Assembly: GCF_016714285.1 (NCBI RefSeq)
Contig: NZ_JADJNN010000013.1
Coordinates: 221,307 to 285,306, forward strand
Length of the DNA stretch: 64,000 bases
Direction: 5' to 3'
Origin: Nannocystis sp.
GTDB lineage: Bacteria > Myxococcota_A > Polyangia > Nannocystales > Nannocystaceae
Numbering within the stretch: the stretch's first letter is position 1; the number at the start of each line of letters is the position of its first letter. Below the pieces are notes generated by a model. That model was given only the letters and a program-made list of their open reading frames with translations, was not told where the DNA came from and ran no database searches. This document shows, piece after piece, positions 9,131-20,849 of this stretch. The translations under genes and the position numbers were made by a program.

Positions 9131-10264
9131 ATGAAGGTCAGCAGCCACTTCGACGGCGGCAACATCGAGATCGTCGACATCACCCGCCACGACGACGCCC
9201 ACCTGCAGATCCGCCGCGACAGCAACGGCGAATTCCTGCAGTGGTTCAACTTCCGCGTCAGCGAGGCCCAGGGCGTCGCCCTCACCCTGCACATCGACAA
9301 CGCCGGCGAGACCTCCTATCCGCCCGGCTGGAAGGGCTACCGCGCCGTCGCCACCTACGACCGCCAGCACTTCTTCCGCGTCCCCACCGACTACGACGGC
9401 CAGCGCCTCACGATCCGCCACACCCCGACCCAGGGCAGCGTCTACTACAGCTACTTCGCCCCCTACTCGCACGAGCGCCACCAGGACCTCATCGCCCGCA
9501 GCCTCGCCGCCGCCCACGTCCACCACGAGCTGCTCGGCCACACCCTCGACGGCCGCGACATGGACCTCCTGACCCTCCACGCCCGCGGCGACAACCCGAA
9601 CCCCCGCACCTGCTGGATCATCGGCCGCCAGCACCCCGGCGAGACCATGGCCGAGTGGCTCATCGAGGGCCTGCTCGCCCGCCTCCTCGACCCCGAAGAC
9701 CCCGTCGCCCGCGAGCTCCGTCGCCGCGCCATCTTCCACGTCGTCCCCAACATGAACCCCGATGGCAGCTTCCGCGGCAACCTCCGCGTCAACGCGGCCG
9801 GCGCCAACCTCAACCGCGAGTGGCAAAACCCCACCCGCGAGCGCAGCCCCGAGGTCCTGCTCGTCCGCCAGCGCATGCAGCAGACCGGCGTCGACTACTG
9901 CCTCGATGTCCACGGCGACGAGGCCCTCCCCTACAACTTCATCGCCGGCCCCGACGGCGTCCCGTCGTTCACCAAGCGCCAGGAGGCCCTCCAGGCCGCC
10001 TACGAGCAGGCCCTCGCGCGCGCCAGCCCTGACTTCCAGACCGTCCACGGCTACGACCCGACCCCGCCGGGCCAGGCCAACATGACGATGTGCACCACCT
10101 ACTGCGCCGACCACTTCGACTGCCTGGCGATGACCCTCGAGCAGCCGTTCAAGGACACCGCCGACACCCCCAACGAGGCCGTCGGCTGGTCGCCCGAGCG
10201 CTGCCGCCAGCTCGGCCGCGCCAACCTCGACGCCCTCCTCGCCGTGATCGACAACCTGCGCTAG
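9131..10264 (+). CDS. M14-family zinc carboxypeptidase (cytosolic carboxypeptidase-like)
   Basis: A 377-residue M14 peptidase. The zinc site is H168 and E171 in GRQHPGETMAEW and H261 in LDVHGDE; substrate-binding residues appear in NPDGSFRGNLRVN and NLNREW; the catalytic Glu is probably that of LAMTLEQPF. The N-terminal 130 residues form a beta domain (FDGGNIEIVDI, FYSYFAPYS-type segments), the layout of the AGBL/cytosolic carboxypeptidase branch. No signal peptide, so it should act in the cytoplasm on C-terminal residues of peptides or proteins. The stop is followed by a half copy of the GGACAGGTCC repeat (10270-10279). Confidence 0.9.
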   Translation: MKVSSHFDGGNIEIVDITRHDDAHLQIRRDSNGEFLQWFNFRVSEAQGVALTLHIDNAGETSYPPGWKGYRAVATYDRQHFFRVPTDYDGQRLTIRHTPTQGSVYYSYFAPYSHERHQDLIARSLAAAHVHHELLGHTLDGRDMDLLTLHARGDNPNPRTCWIIGRQHPGETMAEWLIEGLLARLLDPEDPVARELRRRAIFHVVPNMNPDGSFRGNLRVNAAGANLNREWQNPTRERSPEVLLVRQRMQQTGVDYCLDVHGDEALPYNFIAGPDGVPSFTKRQEALQAAYEQALARASPDFQTVHGYDPTPPGQANMTMCTTYCADHFDCLAMTLEQPFKDTADTPNEAVGWSPERCRQLGRANLDALLAVIDNLR

Positions 10265-10391
10265 CTAAAGGACAGGTCCGATGCGAGCCAGCTCTGCGTC
10301 TCCGCCATGGCTTCCCCGAGCTCGAGACAGTCGATCGCCACAGCTTCGGGCCTGAAGCGGGTAGCGGGCCGGGTCATCACGGCGCTGGCGA

Positions 10392-11249
10392 TCACGCCAG
10401 CTGCTCGAGCATCGCCGCCGCGAAGCGATGCGCGTCGCCAGGCCAGCGCGCCGACACATAGCGGCCGTCGACCACCACGAAGCCCGGCCCCAGATCGTCC
10501 GCGCGGTCGCGCTTGAAGCCGCCCGGCCCGACCACGTAGTCGCCCGACTCGCCGACCGCCGCCGCGACCTCGTCCTGCACGTAGGTCGAGTAGGTCCGGT
10601 AGTAGTCGCCGAGACGCTTGCGCGTCAGCTGCCACGCCAGTCGCTCCATCCGCCTCGGCAGCGCCGTGCTCGTGCGCCCGGCCAGCACCGACTGCTGCGT
10701 GCCCTGCCGCCGGCTGCGCGCCGCCAGCACCACGCCGTGACAGATCGCCCCGACCGGCCGACCGCTGGCGAAGAACTCGCCCACGAAGCCCTGCAGCAGC
10801 GCCGACTCGAGATACACCCGCATCCCCTTCGCGTGCCCGCCCGGCAGGATGATCGCGTCGAAGTCCGCCGCCCGCAGCTCGGCGTACGCCCGCGGCGCGC
10901 GAAACTCCGGCGACACCCGCATGCGCTCGTACGCCGCCCGCGCGCTGGCGTCAGCCCGCAGCCGCTCCGCATAACGACCGAGCCCCTCCCCCGTCAACAT
11001 CCGATCGTCCGCCGCCGCGACCCCGCCCTCTGGCGTCGCAAACACCAGCGTCACCCCGTGCGCCGTCAGCTGCTGCCACGGCACCGCCGTCTCCGTCGGG
11101 TCGAAGCCCACGTGCGGCAGCGGCAGCAACACCCTGCGCCCCGCGACTCCATGCAGCCGCGGCTCGCCGACCACCGGCGCACGTACTCCCGCACAACCCG
11201 CCACCGCAGCCAGACCACCAACAATCAGCGCCCGCCGCGAGAGATCCAT
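10392..11249 (-). CDS. DJ-1/PfpI family protein, exported lipoprotein
   Basis: A 285-residue protein with the class I glutamine amidotransferase-like fold. The nucleophile elbow is GAICHGV (Cys170, His171), and the DJ-1-type acidic partner is the Glu of ATPEGG. Members act as chaperones, glyoxalases or peptidases. The N-terminus, MDLSRRALIVGGLAAVAGC, combines a twin-Arg start with a lipobox at Cys19, so the mature protein is likely anchored in the envelope, which is unusual for this mainly cytoplasmic family. The substrate is unknown. Confidence 0.85.
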   Translation of the reverse strand: MDLSRRALIVGGLAAVAGCAGVRAPVVGEPRLHGVAGRRVLLPLPHVGFDPTETAVPWQQLTAHGVTLVFATPEGGVAAADDRMLTGEGLGRYAERLRADASARAAYERMRVSPEFRAPRAYAELRAADFDAIILPGGHAKGMRVYLESALLQGFVGEFFASGRPVGAICHGVVLAARSRRQGTQQSVLAGRTSTALPRRMERLAWQLTRKRLGDYYRTYSTYVQDEVAAAVGESGDYVVGPGGFKRDRADDLGPGFVVVDGRYVSARWPGDAHRFAAAMLEQLA

Positions 11250-11281
11250 CGCCCGCGCATCCTACTCGAGACGCCCGCCCC

Positions 11282-11815
11282 TCACCGATACGGATTGACC
11301 GGCACCTGCAGCGCCGCCTCGACCCGCGCCAGCTCCCGCAGCACCGCCTCGAGCCGCTCGTCGAGGTTCTGCCGGCCGGCGCTGCGAATGTGGCCCCGCT
11401 CAAACGCACCGCCCTCGGCCGCGAGCGCCGAGCGGACAGGTCCCGCGCTCGCGCCCATCGCCTCCATGTCGCCGCGCTCGTGCGCCGGCAGGGCGTCGAT
11501 CATCGCCAGCCACTCGCCGACCCCGCGGGTCGCCTCCATCAGCGCCGCGTCGACCGCCTCGAGGTCGTCCTCGGTGCGCGTCGGATCGGTCCGCAGGTAC
11601 TCGCGGAGCGTGCGCAGCGGGCTCTCGAGCGAGATCCGCAGCGTGCGGGTCTCGCGGGCCACGCGGGCCAGCGCGCTGCTCAGGTGCGACAGCTGCAGCG
11701 GCGTCTCGCTGCTGCTCTCGAGGTAGCGACGCGCCTCTCGCTCCGCGCGCATCAGCCGGTAGAAGCCGAAGCCGGTGAGCAGCAGCACCATGCTGACGAG
11801 GAAGATCTCGACCAT
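11282..11815 (-). CDS. Membrane-anchored helical protein of unknown function downstream of formate dehydrogenase
   Basis: A 177-residue protein with one N-terminal membrane helix (EIFLVSMVLLLTGFGFY) and a long soluble part predicted to be helical and charged, with heptad-like spacing of Leu. It starts ten bases after the formate dehydrogenase stop, so the two are probably co-transcribed. It lacks the Cys motifs of known FDH partner subunits. A half copy of the palindrome (11434-11444) is read in frame as GPVRS. Confidence 0.7.
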   Translation of the reverse strand: MVEIFLVSMVLLLTGFGFYRLMRAEREARRYLESSSETPLQLSHLSSALARVARETRTLRISLESPLRTLREYLRTDPTRTEDDLEAVDAALMEATRGVGEWLAMIDALPAHERGDMEAMGASAGPVRSALAAEGGAFERGHIRSAGRQNLDERLEAVLRELARVEAALQVPVNPYR

Positions 11816-11825
11816 CGCCCGGGCT

Positions 11826-14723
11826 TCACTCGGCGGCGCCGAGACTGCTGGCGCCCATGTCCTCGACGCTGGCTCGCTCGACGCGCACGGCGCAGAACTT
11901 GAACTCGGGGATCTTCCCGAACGGGTCGAGCTCGTCGATCGTGAGCACGTTGGCGGCCGCCTCGCGCCAGCAGAACGGGATGAACACCGCGCCGCGGCCC
12001 GGCGAGCGGCTGCTCCGCGCCTTCAGCGTGATCGTCCCGCGCCGGCTCGTCACCGTCACCCAGTCCTCCTCGCCGAGCTCCAGCCTGCGCATGTCGTCCG
12101 GATGCATGTCGACGTGCGGCTCGCCCTCGATCGCGTCGAGCGCGACCGACCTGCGGGTCATCGTCCCGGTGTGCCAGTGCTCGAGCAGGCGCCCGGTCGT
12201 CAGCACCATCGGGTACTCGTCGTTCGGCAGCTCCGCCGCCGGGGCGAACTCCGCCGGCACCAGCTTGCCGCGGCCGCTCGGGAACTCGTGGTCGAACAGC
12301 ACGATCGTCCCGTCCGAGTGCTCCGGGTCCGGGCAGGGCCACAGCTTGCCCTCGCGGCCCAGGTGCTCATACGTCAGCCCCGCGTAGCTATCGGTGAGCC
12401 CGGCGAACTCATCGAACACCTGGTCGACGCTCGCGAACTCGAAGCCGGGCGCGCCCATGCGCCGCCCGATCTCGCAGGTGATCTGCCAGTCGAGCCGCGC
12501 CTCGCCGGGCATCCGCAGCACCGGCCGGCCGATCTGCACCCGGCGGTCCGTGTTGGTGTAGGTCCCCGTCTTCTCGAAGAAGCTCGAGGCCGGCAAGATC
12601 ACGTCGGCGAACTCGGCCGTCTCGGTGAGGAAGATGTCCTGCACCGCGAGGAAGTCGAGGGCCGCCAGCGCCTTGCGCACCTTCCCGGTGTTCGGGTCGC
12701 TGACGAAGGGGTTCTCGCCGAGGATGTACATCCCGCGCACGTCCCCGCGCAGCGCCGCGTGCACGATCTCCACCACCGTGAGCCCCGGCGCTGGGTCGAT
12801 CGGCCGGCCCCACACCGCCTCGAAGCGGGCCCGCACCTTCGCGTCCTTCACCGACTGATAGTCGGGCAGCACCATCGGGATGAGGCCCGCGTCGCTCGCC
12901 CCTTGCACGTTGTTCTGCCCGCGCAGCGGGTGCAGCCCGGTGCCCGGGCGCCCGATCTGCCCGGTCATCAGCACCAGCGAGATCAGGCAGCGCGCGTTGT
13001 CCGTGCCGTGGGTGTGCTGGCTGATGCCCATCCCCCAGAAGCAGATCGCCGCCTTCGCCTGCCCCCACGTCACCGCGACCTCGACGATCTGCGCCGGCTC
13101 GACCCCACAGATGCGCGCCGCGATCTCCGGGCTGTAGTGGGCCACCGTCGCCTGCAGCGCCGCGAAGCCCTCCGTGCGATCGCGGATGAAGCCCTCGTCG
13201 ACCAGCCCGCGGCGGATGATCTCGTGCATCACCCCGTTGAAGAAGGCCACGTCAGTGCCCGGCTTGATGCGCACGTAGAGGTGCGCGTGGTCGGCCAGCG
13301 CCGGCCGGTGGGGGTCGATCACCAGCAGCTTGGTGCCCCGCTTCGCCGCCTGCTTGAAGAAGGTCGCCGCGACCGGGTGGTTGCTGGTCGCGTTGGTCCC
13401 GGCCAGCAGCGCCACGTCGCTGTTCTCGACGTCGCGGAAGGTCGTCGACACCGCGCCCGAGCCGATCGTCTCCATCAACGCCGCCACCGATGACGCGTGG
13501 CACAGGCGCGTGCAGTGGTCGACGTTGTTGCTGCGAAAGCCGACGCGCACCAGCTTCTGGAACAGGTACGCCTCCTCGTTGCTGCACTTGGCCGAGCCGA
13601 AGCCCGCCAGCGCCCGCGGCCCGCGGGTGTCGCGGATCTCCGCCAGGCGACGGGCCACCAGCGCCAGCGCCTCGTCCCAGCTCGCCTCGCGAAAGTGCGG
13701 CAGCACCTCGCGGTCGTCGACCAGCCCGCCCGGGCGCCGGCCCTTCTTCTGGCGCACCGCCGCTGACAGCGGCCCCTTCGGGTAGCTGCTGTCCTTGCGG
13801 ATCAGCGGCACCGACAGGCGCTGCGCGTGCGAGGCGTAGTCGAAGCCGTAGCGGCCCTTCACGCACAGCCGGCGGTCCGAGACCCGGCTGTCGCGTCCGT
13901 CGATCCACGCGACCTTGTTGGCAGCCTCGTCGACGTGCGCCGTCACGCTGCAGCCGACCCCGCAGTAGGGGCACAGCGTCTCGACCTGCTTGAGCTGCGC
14001 CGCCGGGCGCAGCTGCGCCGCCAGCGGCTTGTTCACCAGCGCGTCGGTCGGGCACGCGTCCATGCACTCGCCGCACGACACGCAGCTCGAGCTGCCCATC
14101 GGCAGGTCGAGGTCGAACGCGATCTTGGTCGTATAGCCCTTGCCGCTGCGGGTCATCACCTCGTTGCTCTGCACCTCGTCGCACGCGCGGACGCAGCGGT
14201 CGCACAGGATGCAGCTCTGGTGGTCGACCCCGATCACCGGCGACGAATCATCGGCCGGGCGCCCCTCGCCGCGCGGCAGCCCGAGCGGTCCGGGTGCGTC
14301 AGCGCGGCCGTGGATCTCGAGCCCATAGCGCCCGGCCAGCGCGTGCAGGAGGTTGCCCGTCGGCCGCTCCTGCGTCGGCGTCGGCGGCTGGTCGGCGAGC
14401 AGCAGCGCCGTCAGCATCGCCCGGTGCCCCTCGATCGCCGGGCTCTGCGTCGTCACCTTCATGTTCGCCTCGCACGGCCGCACGCACGCCGCCGCCAGCA
14501 CGCGTCCGCCGACGTCGACCACGCACATGCGACAGACCCCGACCGGGCGGTAGCGCGGGTCGTGGCACAGCACCGGGATCTCCACGCCGAGCGTCCGCGC
14601 CGCGTCCCACACCGTCGTCCCGGCCGGCACCGACACCGGCCGCCCGTCGATGACCAGCTCGACCATCAATTCAGCAGGCACCTCGGCGGTGGACAGGACG
14701 GGAGGCGTGATCGCGTCGACCAT
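11826..14723 (-). CDS. Formate dehydrogenase alpha subunit (Mo/W, Fe-S)
   Basis: A 965-residue molybdopterin oxidoreductase. In order: a [2Fe-2S] ferredoxin-like domain with C53, C64, C67 and C80; a His/Cys cluster region; two [4Fe-4S] motifs, CILCDRCVRAC (171-181) and CVSCGECMDAC (214-224); then the FDH [4Fe-4S] site CPYCGVGC (251-258) with Cys287. The metal ligand is Cys408 in DHCTRLCHASS, so this is a Cys enzyme rather than a Sec one. The layout matches soluble NAD-linked FDH alpha chains, which oxidise formate to CO2. No beta/gamma subunit or fdhD is seen in the window. Met20 (14666) is an alternative start. It is divergent from a rubredoxin gene 101 bases away. Confidence 0.93.
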   Translation of the reverse strand: MVDAITPPVLSTAEVPAELMVELVIDGRPVSVPAGTTVWDAARTLGVEIPVLCHDPRYRPVGVCRMCVVDVGGRVLAAACVRPCEANMKVTTQSPAIEGHRAMLTALLLADQPPTPTQERPTGNLLHALAGRYGLEIHGRADAPGPLGLPRGEGRPADDSSPVIGVDHQSCILCDRCVRACDEVQSNEVMTRSGKGYTTKIAFDLDLPMGSSSCVSCGECMDACPTDALVNKPLAAQLRPAAQLKQVETLCPYCGVGCSVTAHVDEAANKVAWIDGRDSRVSDRRLCVKGRYGFDYASHAQRLSVPLIRKDSSYPKGPLSAAVRQKKGRRPGGLVDDREVLPHFREASWDEALALVARRLAEIRDTRGPRALAGFGSAKCSNEEAYLFQKLVRVGFRSNNVDHCTRLCHASSVAALMETIGSGAVSTTFRDVENSDVALLAGTNATSNHPVAATFFKQAAKRGTKLLVIDPHRPALADHAHLYVRIKPGTDVAFFNGVMHEIIRRGLVDEGFIRDRTEGFAALQATVAHYSPEIAARICGVEPAQIVEVAVTWGQAKAAICFWGMGISQHTHGTDNARCLISLVLMTGQIGRPGTGLHPLRGQNNVQGASDAGLIPMVLPDYQSVKDAKVRARFEAVWGRPIDPAPGLTVVEIVHAALRGDVRGMYILGENPFVSDPNTGKVRKALAALDFLAVQDIFLTETAEFADVILPASSFFEKTGTYTNTDRRVQIGRPVLRMPGEARLDWQITCEIGRRMGAPGFEFASVDQVFDEFAGLTDSYAGLTYEHLGREGKLWPCPDPEHSDGTIVLFDHEFPSGRGKLVPAEFAPAAELPNDEYPMVLTTGRLLEHWHTGTMTRRSVALDAIEGEPHVDMHPDDMRRLELGEEDWVTVTSRRGTITLKARSSRSPGRGAVFIPFCWREAAANVLTIDELDPFGKIPEFKFCAVRVERASVEDMGASSLGAAE

Positions 14724-14824
14724 GGCGCCGCATCATAGCCCTGGCGCGGTCGCCCTTGGGCACCCCCGCGTGGCAGCCGGCGGGCTTTCTGGCGGCGCCC
14801 GGCCCGTGTACGATCGGGCCAACC

Positions 14825-15001
14825 ATGCCGAAGGCGCGTCGCTACCGCTGCACCATCTGCGAACACATCTACGACCCGGCCGAGGGCGACCCGGACTCCG
14901 GCATCCCTCCGGGCACCGGCTTCGAGGATCTCCCGGACGATTGGGTCTGCCCCGACTGCGGCGCCATGAAGGCCGACTTCGAGCCGGTCGACGACGATTG
15001 A
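14825..15001 (+). CDS. Rubredoxin
   Basis: A 58-residue protein with the two rubredoxin knuckles CTICEHIYDPAEGDP and CPDCGAMKADFE, which bind one iron through four Cys. The GTGFEDLPDDWVCP segment between them is diagnostic. It carries single electrons in the cytoplasm. The gene shares a 101-base divergent upstream region with the formate dehydrogenase gene. The ATG at 14825 begins MPKARRYRCT, the usual distance from the first Cys. Confidence 0.95.
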   Translation: MPKARRYRCTICEHIYDPAEGDPDSGIPPGTGFEDLPDDWVCPDCGAMKADFEPVDDD

Positions 15002-15010
15002 GGCGCGCCT

Positions 15011-15028
15011 CCTGTCCTTTAGGCCAGG
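15011..15028. repeat. Hairpin palindrome overlapping the pirin stop codon
   Basis: CCTGTCC-TTTA-GGCCAGG, a copy with one mismatch in the arms. The loop contains the stop codon of the minus-strand pirin gene, and the element sits between two convergent genes. Confidence 0.75.
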
Positions 15029-15723
15029 TCGAAGAGGAGGAACTCCGCGGTCGCCTCGCCGATCGCCGTGACCTCGACCCCGTCGGCCTGCTGGATCGCC
15101 ACCCCGTCGCCCGCTTGCAGCGTCGCCTCGCCGATCTTCAGCGCCCCGTGAGCCAGCTGCAGCCAGCCCTGGCGCCCGGCCGTGAAGCTGTGCGTGACCG
15201 TCTGCCCCGGCGCCAGCAAGCTCGCGTACACCGCGACATCCTGGTGGATCGTCACCGCCCCGTCGCGCCCGTCCGGCGCCGCGATCAGGCGCAGCTGCCC
15301 GGCCCGGGTCGCCGGCTCGAAGCGCCGCTGCTCGTAGCCCGGCGCCTCGCCGCGGCGCGCCGGCAAGATCCAGATCTGCAGGAAGTGCACGGCCTCGGTC
15401 TGCGAGTGGTTGAATTCGCTGTGGGTCACACCGGTGCCCGCCGACATGCGCTGCACGTCCCCCGGGCGGATCACCGACCCGGTGCCGAGGCTGTCACGAT
15501 GCTCGAGCGCCCCCGCGAGCACGTACGACAGAATCTCCATGTCGCGGTGCGGGTGGGTCCCGAAGCCCTTGCCCGGCGCCACCCGGTCCTCGTTGATCAC
15601 CCGCAGCGCGCGAAACCCCATGTAGCGCGCGTCGTAGTAGTCAGCGAACGAGAAGCTGTGGTGACTGTCGAGCCAGCCATGGTTGGCGTGCCCGCGGTCC
15701 TGCGATCTTCGGATGGTCAGCAT
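15019..15723 (-). CDS. Pirin-family protein (YhhW-like bicupin)
   Basis: A 234-residue bicupin. The metal site of pirins is seen as GTHPHRDMEIL with a further His in GVTHSEFN and a Glu nearby. Bacterial relatives such as YhhW can dioxygenate quercetin; others are thought to be redox-sensing regulators. The start at 15723 gives MLTIRRSQDRGHANHGWLDS, the typical pirin opening; an upstream open extension of the frame is not pirin-like. It converges with the rubredoxin gene, and its stop lies in a hairpin repeat. Confidence 0.92.
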   Translation of the reverse strand: MLTIRRSQDRGHANHGWLDSHHSFSFADYYDARYMGFRALRVINEDRVAPGKGFGTHPHRDMEILSYVLAGALEHRDSLGTGSVIRPGDVQRMSAGTGVTHSEFNHSQTEAVHFLQIWILPARRGEAPGYEQRRFEPATRAGQLRLIAAPDGRDGAVTIHQDVAVYASLLAPGQTVTHSFTAGRQGWLQLAHGALKIGEATLQAGDGVAIQQADGVEVTAIGEATAEFLLFDLA

Positions 15724-15955
15724 TCCGCTCGAGCCTGCCTCAAATCTCGGCCCCGCGGCGACACCCGGGCGCCCCCGCGAAGTCTGGCGCAAAGCCCCAC
15801 GAGGCCCCCGGCAAAATTCCGCCGCAGACCCCGCGCGACCTGGCCTATGATGCTCCCCCTCCAGGTGGCGATGAAACCCCGGCAAGCGAACAGCAGGCGG
15901 TCGGCGCAGGTCGCCGGCCCGGCGACAGCGGCGAGCGCCGCCCACGGAGGCCGCC

Positions 15956-18885
<2,930 letters not shown>

Positions 18886-19013
18886 CACCTGACGCTCGTC
18901 GGCCCGCGCCGCAGCCCCGGCGAATTCCCGGCGTGCGTCGACGCCGATGGTCTCCACGCTCACGCCCCACCCGCGGCCCTCCCCCGCGACCCTGAGATAT
19001 CCTGCGCCCGCGG

Positions 19014-20099
19014 ATGCCCCACCCCGACCGACCCACGCGCCCACGCGCCGACCCCAGAGCCCGTGACGACCGCCCCACGTCGGCCTCCGCTCCCCGCCGC
19101 GACGACGCCCGCGACCCTCAACCTCGCCAGGGCACCCGCGATCCTCAATCTCAGCGCGACGCCCGTCCCCCTCAACCTCAGCGCGACGCTCGTCCCCCTC
19201 AATCTCAGCGCGACGCCCGTCCCCCTCAACCTCAGCGCGACGCTCGTCCGCCTCAATCTCAGCGCGACGCTCGTCCCCCTCAACCTCAGCGCGACGCCCC
19301 TCACCGCGACAGCGCCCGCAACACCCGCGACCCCCGCGACCAGGCTCGCCGCGACGAGCCCCGCGACGAGCCCCGCGCCGAGCTCAAGATCTGCGGCGTG
19401 AACGCCTGCCAGGCCGTCGCCGAGCACCGCCCCGACGACGTCCGCCGCGTGTACGTCCGTGAGTCCCTGCTGCCCGCCTTCGGCGCCTTCCTCAGGCGCT
19501 GCGCCGCCAGCCGGATCGCCTACCACGTCGTCGACGACGCCGAGCTGGCCAAGATCACCCAGTCGACCCACCACGAGGGCGTGTGCTTCATCGTCCGCGA
19601 GCGGGCCCCGGTCGCGCTGCCGGCCCTGCTCGCAGTCCCCGGCCCGCGCTGCCTGGTCTACCTCGACGGCGTCCAGAACCCGCACAACCTCGGCGCGATC
19701 GTCCGCGTCTGCGCCCACTTCGGGGCCGCCGCTGTGCTCATCGCCGGCAGCGACGGCGGCGTCTCCACCTCGATGCTGCGCACCGCCGAGGGCGGCGGCG
19801 AGTGGGTCGAGGTCCTCGGCGTCGAACCCGGCCCCGCGCCGCTGCTGGCCGCCCGCGCCGCCGGCTTCCGCCTCATCGCCACCGCCGCTCGCTCCCCGCA
19901 GGACCTCCACGCCCGCCGCCTCCCGCAGCGCACCCTCATCCTGCTCGGCTCCGAGAGCCACGGCCTCTCCCCCGCCCTCGCCCAGCTCGCCGACGAGTCC
20001 GTCCGCATCCCCGGCACCGGCAAACTCGACAGCCTCAACGTCGCCTGCGCCTGCTCCGTCCTGCTCAGCGAGTACTGGCGAGCCCACCCCGCCGCCTGA
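19014..20099 (+). CDS. SpoU/TrmH-family RNA 2'-O-methyltransferase with repetitive N-terminal tail
   Basis: The last 240 residues are a SPOUT methyltransferase with all three SpoU motifs: DGVQNPHNLGAIVR (motif 1), LLGSESHGLSP (motif 2) and IPGTGKLDSLNVACACSVLL (motif 3, the knotted SAM site). A substrate-binding domain precedes them (KICGVNACQAVAEHRPDDV). Such enzymes methylate the ribose of tRNA or rRNA. The first 120 residues are a disordered, very basic Arg/Pro/Asp/Gln tail made of nine-residue repeats (QRDARPPQP or QRDARPPQS), which may help RNA binding. The exact start in this tail is uncertain. The next gene follows 15 bases later. Confidence 0.9.
   Translation: MPHPDRPTRPRADPRARDDRPTSASAPRRDDARDPQPRQGTRDPQSQRDARPPQPQRDARPPQSQRDARPPQPQRDARPPQSQRDARPPQPQRDAPHRDSARNTRDPRDQARRDEPRDEPRAELKICGVNACQAVAEHRPDDVRRVYVRESLLPAFGAFLRRCAASRIAYHVVDDAELAKITQSTHHEGVCFIVRERAPVALPALLAVPGPRCLVYLDGVQNPHNLGAIVRVCAHFGAAAVLIAGSDGGVSTSMLRTAEGGGEWVEVLGVEPGPAPLLAARAAGFRLIATAARSPQDLHARRLPQRTLILLGSESHGLSPALAQLADESVRIPGTGKLDSLNVACACSVLLSEYWRAHPAA
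19144..19302 (+). repeat. 27-base coding tandem repeat, about six copies
   Basis: About six copies of a 27-base unit (CTCAACCTCAGCGCGACG plus a nine-base CTCGTCCCC or CCCGTCCCC ending) encode QRDARPPQP/S in the tail of the RNA methyltransferase. Copies alternate between AAT and AAC variants, which suggests growth by two-unit duplication. Confidence 0.85.
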
Positions 20100-20114
20100 C
20101 CACGCCGCACGACC

Positions 20115-20804
20115 ATGCCGCCCGCGCCCGCGCCCGCGCACCCCGTCCTCACCGACGAGCTCCTCGCCCTCGCCCTCGGCCCCGAACCGCCGCCCAGCCT
20201 CGAAGCCCGCGCCCCCCGCTGCTTCCACAGCGCCGCGCTCGAGCGCCTGGTCCGCGCCCACCCGGCCTCGCCCTACCTGCTCCACCTCCCGCTGCTCGGC
20301 CTCTATCTCTGGCGCGCCCACACCGACGGCCTCAGCCCCGCCGCGCTGCTCCTCTCGCTCGTCGCCGGCTGGCTGATGTGGACCCTCGTCGAGTACTGGC
20401 TGCACCGCGCCTTCTTCCACATGCGCCCGAGCAGCCCGGCCCGGCGCGTCACCTCCTTCATCGTCCACCGCCACCACCACGTCGCCCCCAACGACCGCGA
20501 CCACCTGGTCGCCACCCCGCTCTACAGCCTCGGCCTCTTCGCCCTGCTCCTCGCCCTCTACACGCCGCTCGGCCCGGCCCGCTTCGCCTTGCTGGCCGGC
20601 AGCACGCTCGGCTACCTCGCCTACGAGGCCGCCCACTGGCAGATCCACCACGGCCGCCGCCGCGGCCGGGTCGCCCGCGCCCTGCGTCGGCATCACCTCC
20701 GCCACCACTTCAGCGACCCCGCCCACAACTTCGGCATCAGCAGCCCGCTGTGGGACCTGGCGTTTCGCACATGGCGCTCAGGACCTGTCCGCGAGGACAG
20801 CTGA
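20115..20804 (+). CDS. Fatty acid hydroxylase / sterol desaturase family protein
   Basis: A 229-residue di-iron membrane enzyme. The eight-His pattern of the superfamily is complete: HRAFFH (97-102), HRHHH (118-122), H174-x3-H178 and HHLRHH (193-198), with HNFG after it. Hydrophobic segments flank these boxes (53-66, 75-95, 136-172). Layout and length are close to fatty acid 2-hydroxylases lacking the cytochrome b5 domain, so it probably hydroxylates a lipid acyl chain. Sterol or carotenoid hydroxylation is possible. The last codons (GPVREDS) are made by a full hairpin repeat. Confidence 0.88.
   Translation: MPPAPAPAHPVLTDELLALALGPEPPPSLEARAPRCFHSAALERLVRAHPASPYLLHLPLLGLYLWRAHTDGLSPAALLLSLVAGWLMWTLVEYWLHRAFFHMRPSSPARRVTSFIVHRHHHVAPNDRDHLVATPLYSLGLFALLLALYTPLGPARFALLAGSTLGYLAYEAAHWQIHHGRRRGRVARALRRHHLRHHFSDPAHNFGISSPLWDLAFRTWRSGPVREDS
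20785..20800. repeat. Hairpin palindrome CTGTCC-GCGA-GGACAG at the end of a gene
   Basis: Perfect six-base arms with a GNRA-type loop in the transcript. It is read in frame and ends one base before the TGA at 20802. A degenerate second copy (TGTCC-GCGA-ACACA) follows near 20809. Confidence 0.85.
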
Positions 20805-20849
20805 GCGCTTGTCCGCGAACACAGCCGCTGATACCCTGGCCTCCCTCGC

